A DNA stretch of 64,000 nt from Levilactobacillus brevis (GCA_003666485.1 CP032931.1:1984001-2048000); one strand, 5' to 3'; counted from the first letter of the stretch, positions 1 through 9,829 are shown. Translations and numbers: made by a program. Notes: generated from the letters alone by a model not told the origin.

Positions 1-419
1 AGGTAGAAGGTCGTCCAGTCGTCCTGCCAGTCATTGTGCTTGGGGAGCTTACCGACCAGATTGTCCTGATCGAAGCCAAATTGCGGGGCCGTGACGTGAT
101 GGACGCGGGCAACGGCTTGCCCCAGTTCGTACTGGCTACCGTGTCCCGTTTCCAAAAATTCCAGAACCAGGTAGGCGTCGCCATCGATGTTGCCAGTGGC
201 TAACACGTCAGGCACGTTAACGGCTCGACCCAAGGCCTTGAGGCCCGCAACCTCGTGGCTGTAAAAGCTAGCCGGTGTTTGGGGTTGGACTAGCAGGAAG
301 GCCGGGCCCTCTGCCGTGGTCAAGCGGTAGGCCAAATTAATGTCACCGCCGGAAACTGGGGTGGCAGCCGTGACTTGGGGCAATGGTAATTGCGCCAACC
401 AAGCGGATGAAAGTGTCAT
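1..419 (-). CDS. Fructosamine kinase-like protein (partial, N-terminal part)
   Basis: The first ~139 codons of a minus-strand gene are present; the rest lies before the window start. Translation from the ATG at 419-417 gives MTLSSAWLAQLPLP and then a GGDINLAYRL loop (residues ~22-31), a VLEFLE segment, and NLVGKLPK followed by NDWQDDWTTFY. These resemble the kinase-fold fructosamine/ketosamine-3-kinase family, which phosphorylates sugar adducts on proteins or small amines; activity is inferred from the family. The start lies 34 nt past the stop of the upstream amidase gene with no terminator between, so the two are probably cotranscribed. The ribosome site (AGAAAGAAG region) is modest. The family call rests on motif recognition of only half a protein. 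Confidence 0.7.
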   Translation of the reverse strand, partial: MTLSSAWLAQLPLPQVTAATPVSGGDINLAYRLTTAEGPAFLLVQPQTPASFYSHEVAGLKALGRAVNVPDVLATGNIDGDAYLVLEFLETGHGSQYELGQAVARVHHVTAPQFGFDQDNLVGKLPKHNDWQDDWTTFY

Positions 420-453
420 GTGAAGATCTTCTTTCTGTTAAAACTCATGATAG

Positions 454-1305
454 CTAATTTGCTGCGTTAAAATATTTGCTCAAGCCAGCGACGACGCGGG
501 TCGCAACTTGTTTTTGATAGGTGGTACTGCGGATGTAGCTGAAGTCCTTTTTGGTATTGATGTACCCCATTTCTAGCAGGAGCGCGGGCCGGTTATTGTC
601 GCGAATGACCTCGAAATTGCCGTACTTTACACCGCGATTGGTCAACCCTAAGCCATCCATCTGGCTGTTCACGTCTTCGGCTAACTCATAGGAAGTGTCA
701 TGGTGGTAATAGTAAGTCGTGGTCCCGGACCCTAGGTTGTCAGCGGGCGCCGAGTCAAAGTGAAAGCTGATGAACGCACTGGCCTGATTGGTGTTGGCAA
801 GTGCCGGTCGATCCGCCAGACTCACGGTCTTGTCGCTGTCACGGGTCATGATCACGTGTGCCCCGCGAGCACGCAGGCGTTTAGCCACTTGCTGGGCCAT
901 CGCTAACGTGTAGGTCTTTTCATCGTGTTTCTGGTCAATGGATAACGCGCCAGAATCACTACCGCCGTGGCCGGGATCCAACACGATGGTGGCTTCAGAC
1001 AAGGTCGTGGCCCGTTTCAAATTACCGGGATGTTTGACCAGCCAACTGGCCACCCAGCCAAAATGATTCTGACTGTCGCGGACGTGATACCAATTATCTT
1101 TTTCACCTAAAATGGTTAAACGACTATTCTTTTTGACCTTGTGGGTGACGCTGTACGTCAAGCCAGGGCCATTTCGCAGGTTCAGATTGCTAACGGTAGC
1201 GGTAACGGCGTTGTGCTGGGTGAAGGTATATAGCAACCCGCCAGCAATTAAGAGAATGACCAGACCCGTCACCAGGCCAGGCCAATTGCGTGGTTTGAAA
1301 TGCAT
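454..1305 (-). CDS. N-acetylmuramoyl-L-alanine amidase with SH3 domain (YrvJ/LytC-like)
   Basis: A 283-residue cell-wall hydrolase. Residues ~10-28 form a membrane segment or uncleaved signal anchor (LVTGLVILLIAGGLL), ~33-92 a bacterial SH3 domain (LNLRNGPG...GWVASWL), and ~105-281 a zinc amidase_3 domain. The zinc and catalytic signatures are visible: DPGHGG near residue 113, the Glu of DEKTYTL near 129, SFHFDSA near 180 and LLLEMGYI near 246. It should cleave the MurNAc-L-Ala bond of peptidoglycan outside the cell. The ATG at 1305 has an AAAGGAG site at good spacing. In Bacillus a similar gene (yrvJ) sits next to hisS-aspS; here it is next to hisS but divergently oriented. Confidence 0.9.
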   Translation of the reverse strand: MHFKPRNWPGLVTGLVILLIAGGLLYTFTQHNAVTATVSNLNLRNGPGLTYSVTHKVKKNSRLTILGEKDNWYHVRDSQNHFGWVASWLVKHPGNLKRATTLSEATIVLDPGHGGSDSGALSIDQKHDEKTYTLAMAQQVAKRLRARGAHVIMTRDSDKTVSLADRPALANTNQASAFISFHFDSAPADNLGSGTTTYYYHHDTSYELAEDVNSQMDGLGLTNRGVKYGNFEVIRDNNRPALLLEMGYINTKKDFSYIRSTTYQKQVATRVVAGLSKYFNAAN

Positions 1306-1601
1306 GGGTGTACTCCTTTAGTAAATTAGTTTTCATTATACCACGGCAAAGTTAAGGCGGTTTAAACCAGTGTTTGGTAGTGATGGTAAGGTTGAAATGG
1401 GAAACTATTTAGGCCAATGTCCGTATTCAGGCAGCGGGTACTTGTTAGAGGGACAATCCCGGTTCGAAAATTAAACTATCTGACGTCATTTCTGATTGAC
1501 GATGACAGAAGAATTTCTTGGCCTTACAATTGGGGTAATTTGAATAATAATTAGAAAAATGACCAGGTGATATCTATGGTGGTTGTTGATAACCACTACC
1601 G

Positions 1602-1780
1602 TAGCCGATAGTTCGCTAGAGATGCGTTCAGCCGTGGGAGTTTCCTTAGCGGCAAAGCCGGTTAGGAAACTGCAGCTTGGAGACGCGGGTTATCGGCTCC
1701 AAGCTGAGGGCCGAGACCGCACTTTGGCTCGGTCCGTCGTCCACAGCGTTCCAACGCATCTCTAGCGAACGGCAAGGCGG
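1602..1780 (+). repeat. Family A structured repeat, copy A1 (full length)
   Basis: Full-length copy read on the plus strand from TAGCCG to AAGGCGG. The outer stem is 15 bp and perfect (1614-1628 with 1753-1767), with sequence CGCTAGAGATGCGTT, unlike the other copies. Inside are GCCGTGGGAG, an AGTTTCCT/AGGAAACT hairpin, a CAGCTTGGAG/CTCCAAGCTG hairpin, and GGCCGAG-ACCGC...GG-CTCGGTC. It lies just upstream of the hisS promoter. A short open frame across it (1583-1765) is treated as a by-product of the repeat and not called a gene. Confidence 0.85.
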
Positions 1781-1827
1781 AAACCACCGCAAATCGTAAA
1801 TGATTTTCAGCTAGCTCAGAACCAGCC

Positions 1828-1856
1828 TTGACTTTTCAGTTGATTTTCAGTATTCT
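1828..1856 (+). promoter_or_regulatory. Promoter of hisS-aspS
   Basis: TTGACT at 1828-1833 and TATTCT at 1851-1856 are separated by 17 bp. They lie directly upstream of the T-box leader, at a distance that would start transcription near 1863. Confidence 0.7.
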
Positions 1857-1877
1857 TAGGAAGAATAAAATAGATTG

Positions 1878-2080
1878 CCAATGAGAGAGAATAGTAAGAG
1901 TCAACCCGTTTACAGAGAAGTCGCGTTGCTGAAAGCGACTAGCGTGGTCACTTGGAAGACACTCTTGAGGCTAATGGCGCTCGTCGTCATTCGTTTGCAA
2001 CGTTATCCTGCAGAGAATTTTAAAAAGGTGGTACCGTGCATACCTGCGCCCTTGTCAATTGACAGGGGCGTTTTTTATTT
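1878..2080 (+). promoter_or_regulatory. T-box leader of hisS-aspS, probable Asp specifier
   Basis: A tRNA-sensing transcription attenuator. The T-box sequence AAGGTGGTACCGTG is at 2025-2038. It is followed by an intrinsic terminator, CGCCCTTGTC/GACAGGGGCG with six T (2047-2076). Stem I begins with GAGAGAAT-AGTA near 1885-1897. The 3' side of the specifier loop reads TGGAAGACA, and the lower helix pairs GAGAG with CTCTT. This places GAC (Asp, 1958-1960) followed by A as the likely specifier. An overlapping CAC (His, 1960-1962) is the alternative. Uncharged tRNA would stabilise the antiterminator and switch on both synthetase genes. Confidence 0.9.
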
Positions 2081-2108
2081 TCTACAGGAGTCGGAAGGGA
2101 GAATGCTC

Positions 2109-3404
2109 ATGCGTTATCAACGACCAAAGGGAACGGCGGATATTTTACCAGGCGACTCACAAACTTGGCAGTTCGTCGAAGCCACCGCGCGCCAGTTGTT
2201 TGCTAATTATCGGTTCGAAGAGATTCGGACGCCGATGTTTGAAAACTTTGAAGTCTTTTCACGGACTTCGGGAGATACGTCAGACATCGTTACCAAAGAA
2301 ATGTATGATTTTAAGGATAAGGGGGATCGGCACTTATCCTTGCGGCCAGAAGGTACCGCCGGTGTTGTCCGCGCCTTCGTCGAGAATAAATTATATGGTC
2401 CAGAGACGCAAAAGCCTTACAAGGTCTACTACATGGGCCCGATGTTCCGTTATGAACGGCCACAATCCGGTCGGCAACGGCAATTCCACCAAATCGGGGT
2501 GGAAGCCTTCGGTAGTGACGCGCCCGAATTGGACGTGGAAGTCATTGCCTTGGGGATGAACCTCTTGAGCAAGCTGGGCTTGACCCATTTGCGTTTGGCC
2601 CTGAACACCTTGGGTGACAAGGAAACGCGGGACAACTACCGTCAAGCCTTGATCGACTTCTTGGAACCCCACTTTGATGAATTGAGTGACGATTCCAAGG
2701 TACGTCTGCACAAGAACCCACTGCGGGTCTTGGACAGCAAGGATAAGCACGACCAAGAGATCGTGGCCGATGCACCATCCATCTTGGACTTCCTGACGCC
2801 GGATGCCACGGCCCATTTTGACCGGGTCAAGGCCAGCTTAGACGCCTTAGGCATTGCCTATGACGTTGACGCCACCATGGTGCGGGGGTTGGATTATTAC
2901 AACCACACCATCTTTGAAATCATGGCCGACTCACCAGCCTTAGGCGAAGGGTACACGACCGTCTTAGCCGGGGGCCGCTACAACGGCTTGGTTGAAGAGC
3001 TCGGTGGCCCAGACATGCCAGGTGTTGGCTTTGGATTAGGCGTGGAACGTTTGGTTCTGTTGATGCAGGCCGAAAAAGTGGCCATTCCTAACGACCACCC
3101 GTTAGACGTTTACGTCGTGGGCATCGGTGATGACACGTCGCTGGAGACGTTGAAGTTGGTTCAGGCTATTCGCCAAGCTGGGTTAACGGCCGACCGGGAT
3201 TACCTGAGCCGGAAGCCCAAGGCGCAATTCAAGACGGCTAACCGGTTGGATGCGGCTTACACCTTGACCATTGGTGACCAAGAGCTGGCCAACCAAACGG
3301 CCAACCTGAAGTCCATGGCCACGGGTGAAGAAGTCAGTGTGCCGTTGGCGGACATTTATCAAGATTTTCAAAACGTCGTGGCAACACGGTTCACGGCGAA
3401 ATAA
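2109..3404 (+). CDS. hisS: Histidyl-tRNA synthetase
   Basis: Class II aminoacyl-tRNA synthetase charging tRNA-His in the cytoplasm; 431 residues from the chosen start, normal for the family. Visible signatures are the N-terminal [10 protein letters not shown], motif 2 with [18 protein letters not shown], the histidine-binding [12 protein letters not shown], and motif 3 [11 protein letters not shown], then a C-terminal anticodon-binding domain (~330-425). The start at 2109 (MRYQRPKG) is preferred to the ATG at 2103 because AGGGAG at 2097-2102 is then well spaced; an upstream extension would run into the T-box. It is followed after 12 nt by aspS, the usual Firmicute operon. Confidence 0.97.
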   Translation: MRYQRPKGTADILPGDSQTWQFVEATARQLFANYRFEEIRTPMFENFEVFSRTSGDTSDIVTKEMYDFKDKGDRHLSLRPEGTAGVVRAFVENKLYGPETQKPYKVYYMGPMFRYERPQSGRQRQFHQIGVEAFGSDAPELDVEVIALGMNLLSKLGLTHLRLALNTLGDKETRDNYRQALIDFLEPHFDELSDDSKVRLHKNPLRVLDSKDKHDQEIVADAPSILDFLTPDATAHFDRVKASLDALGIAYDVDATMVRGLDYYNHTIFEIMADSPALGEGYTTVLAGGRYNGLVEELGGPDMPGVGFGLGVERLVLLMQAEKVAIPNDHPLDVYVVGIGDDTSLETLKLVQAIRQAGLTADRDYLSRKPKAQFKTANRLDAAYTLTIGDQELANQTANLKSMATGEEVSVPLADIYQDFQNVVATRFTAK

Positions 3405-3416
3405 GAGGGGAAAGAC

Positions 3417-5216
3417 ATGGAAAAGAATTTAAAACGAACCACTTATGCCGGTTTAGTTGACGAACAATACCTCGACCAAACTGTTGTCTTAAAGGGTTGG
3501 GTGCAAAAGCGCCGGGACCTCGGGAGTCTGATCTTCATCGACTTGCGGGACCGCGAAGGCATCGTCCAACTGGTCTTCAGTGAAGAATACGGCAAGGATG
3601 CATTGGCTGTCGCTGACCAACTGCGGAGCGAATACGTCATTGAAGTGCAAGGAGAAGTTGTTGCCCGGGCACCAAAAGAAGTGAACCCCGACATGCGGAC
3701 TGGTAAAGTTGAGGTCCGGGTGCATGGCATCAACCTGTTGAACAAGGCCAAGGAATTGCCATTTGAAATCAAAGACAACGTCAACGCCTCCGACGACCTG
3801 CGTTTACAATACCGTTACTTAGACTTACGCCGGCCAGAAATGCAAAAGGCCTTGATGTTACGTAACCGAATCGTCCAATCCGTCCACAGTTACTTCGACA
3901 AGAATGGCTTTATCGACATCGAAACGCCAGACTTGACCAAGTCCACGCCTGAAGGGGCCCGGGATTACCTGGTACCTTCACGGATCTACCCTGGCCATTT
4001 CTACGCCTTGCCACAATCCCCACAATTGTTTAAGCAATTGTTGATGGGGTCTGGCTTTGACCGGTACTACCAAATCGCCCGTTGTTTCCGGGACGAAGAC
4101 TTGCGTGGTGACCGCCAACCAGAATTTACCCAGATCGACTTGGAAACGTCCTTCCTGACGGCCGAAGAGATCCAGGACCTGACCGAAGGCTTGATTGCCA
4201 AGGTCATGAAGGACACACTGAACGTTGACGTTAAGTTGCCATTCGAACGGATGGACTGGGATGACTCCATGGCCCGCTTTGGGACCGACCAACCCGACGT
4301 CCGCTTCGGCATGGAATTGAAGGACCTGTCTGCCATCATGGCCAACACCGACTTCAAAGTCTTCTCGGGTGCCGTTGCGAACGGCGGTCAAGTCAAGGCC
4401 ATTGCCGTTCCTGGTGGGGCTGACTTGTACAGCCGTAAGGACATCGACAAGTACGGCCAATACATCGAACGCTTCGGTGCTAAGGGCTTGGCTTGGATGA
4501 AGGTCACGGACGACGGTTTTAGCGGTCCAATCGCCAAGTTCTTCAAGGAAGGCGACTGGTTCGACCAAATCACGTCCGCAACCGGCGCCAAGAGTGGCGA
4601 CCTGTTGCTGTTTGCCGCTGACTCCAAGCGGGTCGTTGCCCAGACGTTGGGTTACCTGCGGGTAGCGATTGCCAAGGAACAAGACATGATCGACCAAAAC
4701 AAGTGGGCCTTCCTGTGGATCGTCAACTGGCCATTGTTCGATTACGATGTTGACTTGGAACGTTGGGTACCAGCGCACCACCCATTCACGATGCCAGCCG
4801 AAGGGGATGCGCATTACTTGAACGATGGCGAAGACCCACACAAGGCCTACGCTCAAAGCTACGACATCATCTTGAACGGTCTCGAATTAGGTGGCGGGTC
4901 CATCCGGATTCACACTCGCGAGTTACAAATGAAGATGTTAAAGGCCTTAGGCTTCACGCCAGAACGAGCCGAAAAGCAATTTGGTTTCCTGTTGAAAGCC
5001 TTGGATTACGGCTTCCCGCCTCATGGTGGTCTGGCCATTGGGTTGGATCGGTTTGCCCGCTTGTTAGCTAAGCGCGACAACATCCGTGACGTCATTGCCT
5101 TCCCTAAGAACTCGAAGGCAACGGAACCAATGACTGAAGCCCCATCGACGGTTGCTGACAAGCAATTGTTGGACCTGGACTTGTTGATTGCTAAGAAAGA
5201 CGACTCAGAAGACTAG
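3417..5216 (+). CDS. aspS: Aspartyl-tRNA synthetase
   Basis: A 599-residue class II synthetase for tRNA-Asp. It has an N-terminal OB-fold anticodon domain (~1-110), motif 2 with [18 protein letters not shown], the bacterial GAD insertion (~290-420) and motif 3 [13 protein letters not shown] near the C-terminus. An AGAGGGGAAAG site precedes the ATG. Cotranscribed with hisS under the upstream T-box, and the T-box specifier looks like an aspartate codon, so tRNA-Asp charging may set expression of both genes. Confidence 0.97.
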   Translation: MEKNLKRTTYAGLVDEQYLDQTVVLKGWVQKRRDLGSLIFIDLRDREGIVQLVFSEEYGKDALAVADQLRSEYVIEVQGEVVARAPKEVNPDMRTGKVEVRVHGINLLNKAKELPFEIKDNVNASDDLRLQYRYLDLRRPEMQKALMLRNRIVQSVHSYFDKNGFIDIETPDLTKSTPEGARDYLVPSRIYPGHFYALPQSPQLFKQLLMGSGFDRYYQIARCFRDEDLRGDRQPEFTQIDLETSFLTAEEIQDLTEGLIAKVMKDTLNVDVKLPFERMDWDDSMARFGTDQPDVRFGMELKDLSAIMANTDFKVFSGAVANGGQVKAIAVPGGADLYSRKDIDKYGQYIERFGAKGLAWMKVTDDGFSGPIAKFFKEGDWFDQITSATGAKSGDLLLFAADSKRVVAQTLGYLRVAIAKEQDMIDQNKWAFLWIVNWPLFDYDVDLERWVPAHHPFTMPAEGDAHYLNDGEDPHKAYAQSYDIILNGLELGGGSIRIHTRELQMKMLKALGFTPERAEKQFGFLLKALDYGFPPHGGLAIGLDRFARLLAKRDNIRDVIAFPKNSKATEPMTEAPSTVADKQLLDLDLLIAKKDDSED

Positions 5217-5329
5217 CATCGTGGATGAAGATGGCGTCACAACAGTGGATCAAGCATTCTGCTCGTGATGCTGGATTTGGCATGATAGTTTTAGTCAAAG
5301 ACGTTGGGCTAAAGCGACTTTAAATGAAG

Positions 5330-5369
5330 AACCACTGGACTACCTAAGAAGGGTGGACAGTGGTTTTTT
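5330..5369 (+). terminator. Terminator after aspS
   Basis: ACCACTG (5331-5337) pairs with CAGTGGT (5358-5364), followed by a T-rich run. Confidence 0.8.
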
Positions 5370-5475
5370 CTTTTTGAGGTTCTTTGGACCAGTTAAGTGA
5401 GGCTCATACGTCAGTCAGTGGTTGCCAACTAGCTGTCATCGGGGCTAAAGCAGTTGATGTTAGCAATCACCTTTG

Positions 5476-5530
5476 TAGCCGGGAGTCGCGTCCAAGATGA
5501 GCTCAGCCGTGGGAGTTTCCTTAGCGGTGG
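5476..5530 (+). repeat. Family A structured repeat, copy A2 (5' part only)
   Basis: TAGCCGGGAGTCGCG, then AGATGAGCTCAGCCG and TGGGAGTTTCCTTAGCGG match the first ~55 nt of family A, and similarity then stops. The partner half of the outer stem is absent, so this is a truncated relic between the aspS terminator and msrA. Confidence 0.75.
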
Positions 5531-5623
5531 GTTTATCAGGCTAAAATTACGGATTTTCTAGCAAAATGGTTGACCTGACCGGCAAAAAGTCGTGTAATGG
5601 AAACATTAGAAATTGGAGTGATT

Positions 5624-6154
5624 ATGATGAGTGAAACGGAAACTGCAACATTTGCTGGCGGCTGCTTCTGGTGTATGCTTCAGCCGTTTGAGACATTCCC
5701 CGGCATCAAGAAGGTGCTCTCTGGGTATACGGGCGGCACGGTCGCCAATCCAACTTATGAGCAAGTTAAGAGCCAAACGACGGGGCACACGGAGGCCGTG
5801 AAGATTTGGTTCGACCCACAAGTCGTTAGCTATCAGCAATTGGTCGAGCTGTACTGGCAACAGACGGACCCGACCGATGCCGGTGGCCAGTTCCAAGACC
5901 GTGGCAGTAACTATCGGCCGGTCATCTTCGTGAACAGTGCGGCTCAGGATAAGATTGCACGGGCCTCGCGTCAAGCCTTGCAGGACCGTGAACAGTTTAC
6001 GAAACCAATCGTGACGCAAATTCAAGTGGCCCAGCCATTTTATCCCGCCGAAGAACGCCACCAACAATTTTATCAAAAGAACCCAGCGCGGATGGCGCAA
6101 CAAGAAGCCGGTGGTCGTGAAGCCTTTATCAAGCAACATTGGATGCAGGAATAG
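5624..6154 (+). CDS. msrA: Peptide methionine-S-sulfoxide reductase A
   Basis: Reduces Met-S-sulfoxide in oxidised proteins; 176 residues. The catalytic motif GGCFWCM is at residues ~11-17, and [11 protein letters not shown] and DRGSNYRP are typical of MsrA. The chosen start (MMSETE, ATG at 5624) has GGAGTGATT just upstream; an in-frame ATG at 5597 lacks a ribosome site. No msrB gene is adjacent. Single gene, stress related. Confidence 0.93.
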   Translation: MMSETETATFAGGCFWCMLQPFETFPGIKKVLSGYTGGTVANPTYEQVKSQTTGHTEAVKIWFDPQVVSYQQLVELYWQQTDPTDAGGQFQDRGSNYRPVIFVNSAAQDKIARASRQALQDREQFTKPIVTQIQVAQPFYPAEERHQQFYQKNPARMAQQEAGGREAFIKQHWMQE

Positions 6155-6320
6155 TGTTGCCTGAAGATGGTTTTGTAACTGAACTGTCAATTTGCCTCAG
6201 AAAGATTAGAAACTGCTAAAACCTGGCGTTTGCCGTGGCCGAAACGGTAATTAAATGCTATACTAAGCCGAGCATAGTATGAAGTATGACAAACGAATAA
6301 GCGAGGTCGGTATTTAAATC

Positions 6321-7196
6321 ATGGATGATGTGCAGCAGTTGTTAAAACGGCATACCTATACGGCAAAGTTCTCCGTTGCCTTTTTCTACGGGGTTCTGGT
6401 GTCGATTGCGGTGAACTTTTTCTGGACGCCGGGACATATTTATTCTTCCGGGGTCACTGGGTTAGCGCAGTTGGTCAACAGTTTAACGGCCGGTCTAGGC
6501 GCATTTCATATCACGACGGCGCTAGGGCTGTTCTTGATCAACATTCCCATGTTCTTTCTGGCTTGGAAACAAATTGGTAAGTCTTTCACGGTATTTACGT
6601 TTATCTGTGTCCTGTTCGCTTCGGTCATGATTCGGGTGATCCAACCCGTCCACCTGACCAGCGACCCGATCATCTGTGCGATCTTCGGGGGTGCGGTCAA
6701 CGGATTTGGGACCGGATTTGCACTGAAAAATGGGATCTCGACCGGTGGGTTAGATATCATCGGCATTGTGTTGCGGCGAAAAACGGGCCGGAGCATGGGG
6801 ACTATCAACATTGCGTTTAACAGTTTGATTGTCATCAGTGCCGGCTTTGTCTACGGTTGGCCATACGCCCTGTACTCAGCGTTGGGACTGTTCGTCAACG
6901 CCAAGGTCATCGACATGACGTTCACCCGTCAACAACGGATGCAGGTCATGGTCATTACGGATCGGCCCAAGACGGTGATCGACAGTATTCAAAACCACAT
7001 GCGCCGCGGTATCACCATCGTCCACGGGGCAGAAGGGGCGTATCGCCACGATGAGAAGACGATTCTGTTTACAGTGATTACCCGATACGAAATGGATGCA
7101 CTGGAAACGGCGATGGAAGAGGCGGACCCCAAGGCCTTTGTCAGTATCTCGGATACGGTCAAGGTGTTGGGTCACTTCTACGAGCCAAAGTGGTAA
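6321..7196 (+). CDS. YitT family membrane protein (DUF161/DUF2179)
   Basis: A 291-residue integral membrane protein of the YitT/YebE group. Residues ~18-195 carry about five or six hydrophobic spans (SVAFFYGVLVSIAVNFF, VFTFICVLFASVMIRV, LIVISAGFVYGWPYALYSAL). The C-terminal ~85 residues form a soluble DUF2179 domain (VMVITDRPKTVIDSI...FVSISDTVKVLG). The family is widespread in Firmicutes; its transport or signalling role is not settled and the substrate is unknown. The ribosome site is weak. A TATACT box lies at 6259-6264, but no good -35 was seen. A clear terminator follows. Confidence 0.85.
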   Translation: MDDVQQLLKRHTYTAKFSVAFFYGVLVSIAVNFFWTPGHIYSSGVTGLAQLVNSLTAGLGAFHITTALGLFLINIPMFFLAWKQIGKSFTVFTFICVLFASVMIRVIQPVHLTSDPIICAIFGGAVNGFGTGFALKNGISTGGLDIIGIVLRRKTGRSMGTINIAFNSLIVISAGFVYGWPYALYSALGLFVNAKVIDMTFTRQQRMQVMVITDRPKTVIDSIQNHMRRGITIVHGAEGAYRHDEKTILFTVITRYEMDALETAMEEADPKAFVSISDTVKVLGHFYEPKW

Positions 7197-7217
7197 GAAA
7201 CCAATAGTAAAGTTGCG

Positions 7218-7244
7218 AGGTCGGGCGAGGGTCCGACCTTTTTT
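7218..7244 (+). terminator. Terminator after the yitT-like gene
   Basis: AGGTCGG (7218-7224) pairs with CCGACCT (7233-7239), followed by a T run. Confidence 0.85.
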
Positions 7245-7416
7245 GTTGGAGGAGTGAGTTGGGAAATCGGGAATCTGTGTCGCTGGGTACCTTCAGCCAA
7301 ATGCGTTAAGTTATAGTAAATGGTGAAGTGGTAGTTAATCGACGCTGAATTGAATCAGAGTTGACCGCAGCTCGCCTGTTGTCAAGCATTAAACTGATTG
7401 TGGTTGAACATCTCTG

Positions 7417-7600
7417 TAGCCGGAAGTTCGTCAAATATGGGCTCAGCCGTGGGAGTTTTCTTAGCAGCGGTCTTGGCTGGTTAGAAAACTGGCGTCTTTG
7501 AGACGTGAATTTCGGCTCAAAGCGAGGCCGAGACCGCTTCTCAGGCTCGGTCCGGTCCGCCCACCGCGTTCCAGCCCATATTTGACGGACGGGAGGCGGC
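7417..7600 (+). repeat. Family A structured repeat, copy A3 (full length)
   Basis: The clearest full copy. The outer stem CGTCAAATATGGGCT (7429-7443) pairs perfectly with 7573-7587. Inner parts in order: CAGCCGTGGGAG, AGTTTTCT/AGAAAACT hairpin, CTTTGAG/CTCAAAG hairpin, AAGCGAG linker, CCGAG-ACCGCTTCTCAGG-CTCGG hairpin, CCGCCCACCGCG. It lies between the yitT-like gene terminator and the promoter of the next operon. Confidence 0.9.
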
Positions 7601-7776
7601 CAGTTCATGTCCAGTGGCCAGCACGGACAATATTTTCCTCACACCAATACAAACGAAAGCGCCGGCCAATTTGTGACCAGTTAGCCAGTGAACTTAACAA
7701 ATTCTTAGAACTTAGCGATAGTTTGGCCCCAAACTGTTAAAGGTTGCTAAAAACTGCTAGGTTCCGCCGGTAGATG

Positions 7777-7785
7777 TGGTATAAT
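7777..7785 (+). promoter_or_regulatory. Extended -10 promoter of the teichoic-acid type operon
   Basis: TGGTATAAT (TGn plus TATAAT at 7780-7785) without a convincing -35. It overlaps an in-frame ATG at 7774, so the coding start must be downstream, supporting the start at 7831. Confidence 0.65.
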
Positions 7786-7830
7786 TCTCGGTGTTATGGA
7801 CAGCGAAATTTAGTGATATTGGTGATTAAC

Positions 7831-8979
7831 ATGAAAGAGATTTATTTGTGGTTAGTACGACTGATGTCGCTACTGTGGGCGGGGCGCCGCCAAAAGGACG
7901 TGGTTTACCTCTTAAGTTTTGCTGATAATCTGCCATTTATCCAGGCGTTGGCGGCGAAAATGCCCGCTGGTCACCGGTTAGTGGTCTTTTATCGGCCGAA
8001 GTGTCAAGCTGCGGCGGATGAGTTAGCTGCGGCGGGAATCACTGTGCGGTCGTTTCAGGATAATATTCCCTTTGTTTTCACGGGAATTCCGCAGATCATG
8101 CGGGCCCGGATCTTATTTTGCGATAACTATTACGCTTTCTTGGGCGGGCTTTACCATCCCCGGCGCATGCGCATTGTCCAATTGTGGCATGCGGCAGGTG
8201 CCATCAAGCGCTTTGGCTGGGATGACCCCACCACGGCTCAGCGCTCAGCGAGTGATCAGCGGCGGTTTCAGGCCGTTTACGACCATTTCGATGAGTACGT
8301 CGTTGGTGCCCCAGCCATGGGTCAGGTCTTTGCGACCAGTTATCGCGTGCCGTTAGCGCGGATGCAGGTTCTGGGTTATCCACGATCGGACCGTCTACAA
8401 GATGCCAGTTGGGTGGCTGCCACCCAGCAGCGGGTATGGCAACAAGCGCCAGCCTTAAAGGGGCACCGCGTCATCTTGTATGCGCCAACCTACCGTGAAG
8501 GGGTCACGTTCACACCGCCAGAGGGCTTAGACGCGGCGTTACGGCGTGATCCAACGGCTCGAGTGGTGGTCAAACTCCACCCGGCATTGGCAACGACAGC
8601 GGACGACCTGCAGCGACAATTAGGACCGCAGGGAGTAGCCGCACCAACGTTGAGCACGACGGAGCTATTGACGGTCGCCGAAACATTGGTGACGGATTAC
8701 TCTTCAGTGGCCTTCGATTACAGTCTATTGCCCAATGCGCACAGCCTGTTGTTTTACCTCTTTGATTTACCAACCTACCGGCAAGACCCCGGCGTGCAAG
8801 CCGACTTGTTGGACTGGTTACCCGGTCCGGTCATTGCGACCAACGACCAATTGGCTGCGGCTATCGAGACGGATGCCGCAACCGAGCTTACCCAATTCAA
8901 TCAACATTGGAATCGCGCCAATGACGGCCACGCGACTAAACGCGTGGTTGCCCGTTACCTTGCGCAATTATCCGATTAA
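7831..8979 (+). CDS. CDP-glycerol glycerophosphotransferase family protein (TagB-like)
   Basis: A 382-residue membrane-associated enzyme of the Glyphos_transf family, expected to transfer glycerol-phosphate from CDP-glycerol to a lipid-linked teichoic acid precursor. Family marks are WHAAGAIKRFGW (~125), GYPRSDRL (~190), YAPTYREG (~220), a KLHPAL segment (~250) and TDYSSVAFD (~290). The N-terminal MKEIYLWLVRLMSLLW is amphipathic and may bind the membrane. The start at 7831 lies 45 nt after the promoter; the ribosome site (GGTGAT) is weak. It is first in a run with an ABC permease and a second family member, suggesting priming of poly(glycerol-phosphate) or decoration of a wall glycopolymer. 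TagB versus TagF role cannot be fixed from sequence alone. Confidence 0.85.
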   Translation: MKEIYLWLVRLMSLLWAGRRQKDVVYLLSFADNLPFIQALAAKMPAGHRLVVFYRPKCQAAADELAAAGITVRSFQDNIPFVFTGIPQIMRARILFCDNYYAFLGGLYHPRRMRIVQLWHAAGAIKRFGWDDPTTAQRSASDQRRFQAVYDHFDEYVVGAPAMGQVFATSYRVPLARMQVLGYPRSDRLQDASWVAATQQRVWQQAPALKGHRVILYAPTYREGVTFTPPEGLDAALRRDPTARVVVKLHPALATTADDLQRQLGPQGVAAPTLSTTELLTVAETLVTDYSSVAFDYSLLPNAHSLLFYLFDLPTYRQDPGVQADLLDWLPGPVIATNDQLAAAIETDAATELTQFNQHWNRANDGHATKRVVARYLAQLSD

Positions 8980-8999
8980 AATTAAAGGAGTGCAGTGCC

Positions 9000-9809
9000 T
9001 TGAAAGAGGTCATGACCTTATTTAAAGAACAGTTCTCGAGTGTCGGCATTATTTTCCGAATTTCTCGCTATGAGGACCAAGCAAGTTATCAGAGTCACTA
9101 CTTAGGTTTGGCATGGGAGTACTTATATCCCTTGATTCAAATCGCCATCTACTGGTTAGTCTTCGGTGTCGGGTTAAAGCACGGCCAGCCGTTAAACGGA
9201 GTGGGTTACCTGCCTTGGATGGTTATCGGGATCACACCATGGTTCTTCATGAACCGGGCCACGTTGGACGCGTCAAAGAGTATCTACCAACGGGTCAATA
9301 TGGTGGCCAAGATGAAATTCCCGGTATCCGCCTTACCAACGATCAAGATCGTCAGCAATCTGAGTTCATTTTGGACGATGATGGTCTTCTCGATTTTCAT
9401 CGGTCTGTTGAACGGCGTTTATCCAAAGGTATCTTGGTTCCAGTGGATCTACTACTTCTTCGCCATGATTTGTTTATTGGTGGCCTTGGGAATCTTGAAC
9501 TCCTGCATTAGTTTGTTAGTGCGGGACTACCACATCCTGTTGCAGTCCGTCATGCGGATGTTATTCTACGTGTCTGGTGTGCTGTTTAACTTTGTGACCA
9601 CGTCATTCCCGGCACCATTTGTCCATTTATTGGAATTGAACCCATACTACTACATCGTAAATGGGTTCCGGGAATCCTTCATCGGGACCGGCTGGTTCTG
9701 GCAACACCCACTATTGACGCTAGAATTCTGGTTATTCGTCATCTTCGTCTTACTGATTGGGTCTCACTTGCACTACAAGTTCCGGTCACGATTCGTTGAT
9801 TTAATTTAA
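9000..9809 (+). CDS. tagG: Teichoic acid/polysaccharide ABC transporter permease (TagG-like)
   Basis: A 269-residue integral membrane protein of the ABC-2 type, with about six hydrophobic spans (IAIYWLVFGVGL, FWTMMVFSIFIGLL, WIYYFFAMICLLVALGIL, LEFWLFVIFVLLIGS). ELNPYYYIVNGFRESFIG is typical of TagG/RfbA permeases that flip undecaprenol-linked wall polymers outward. The start is TTG at 9000, with AAAGGAG ten bases before; the next ATG (9012) is too far. It lies 20 nt after one glycerophosphotransferase and 20 nt before another. The partner ATPase (TagH) is not in this cluster. Confidence 0.88.
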   Translation: MKEVMTLFKEQFSSVGIIFRISRYEDQASYQSHYLGLAWEYLYPLIQIAIYWLVFGVGLKHGQPLNGVGYLPWMVIGITPWFFMNRATLDASKSIYQRVNMVAKMKFPVSALPTIKIVSNLSSFWTMMVFSIFIGLLNGVYPKVSWFQWIYYFFAMICLLVALGILNSCISLLVRDYHILLQSVMRMLFYVSGVLFNFVTTSFPAPFVHLLELNPYYYIVNGFRESFIGTGWFWQHPLLTLEFWLFVIFVLLIGSHLHYKFRSRFVDLI

Positions 9810-9829
9810 TTTGAAAGGAGCACGCTAAA

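Noticed and set aside
1583..1765. Possible 60-residue small gene upstream of hisS
   Set aside because: It lies wholly in the family A structured repeat, has no ribosome site, and the equivalent frame is not kept in other copies.
7498..7740. Possible 80-residue gene before the glycerophosphotransferase
   Set aside because: An open frame produced by the GC-rich repeat A3; it overlaps the stem-loop and has no start signal.
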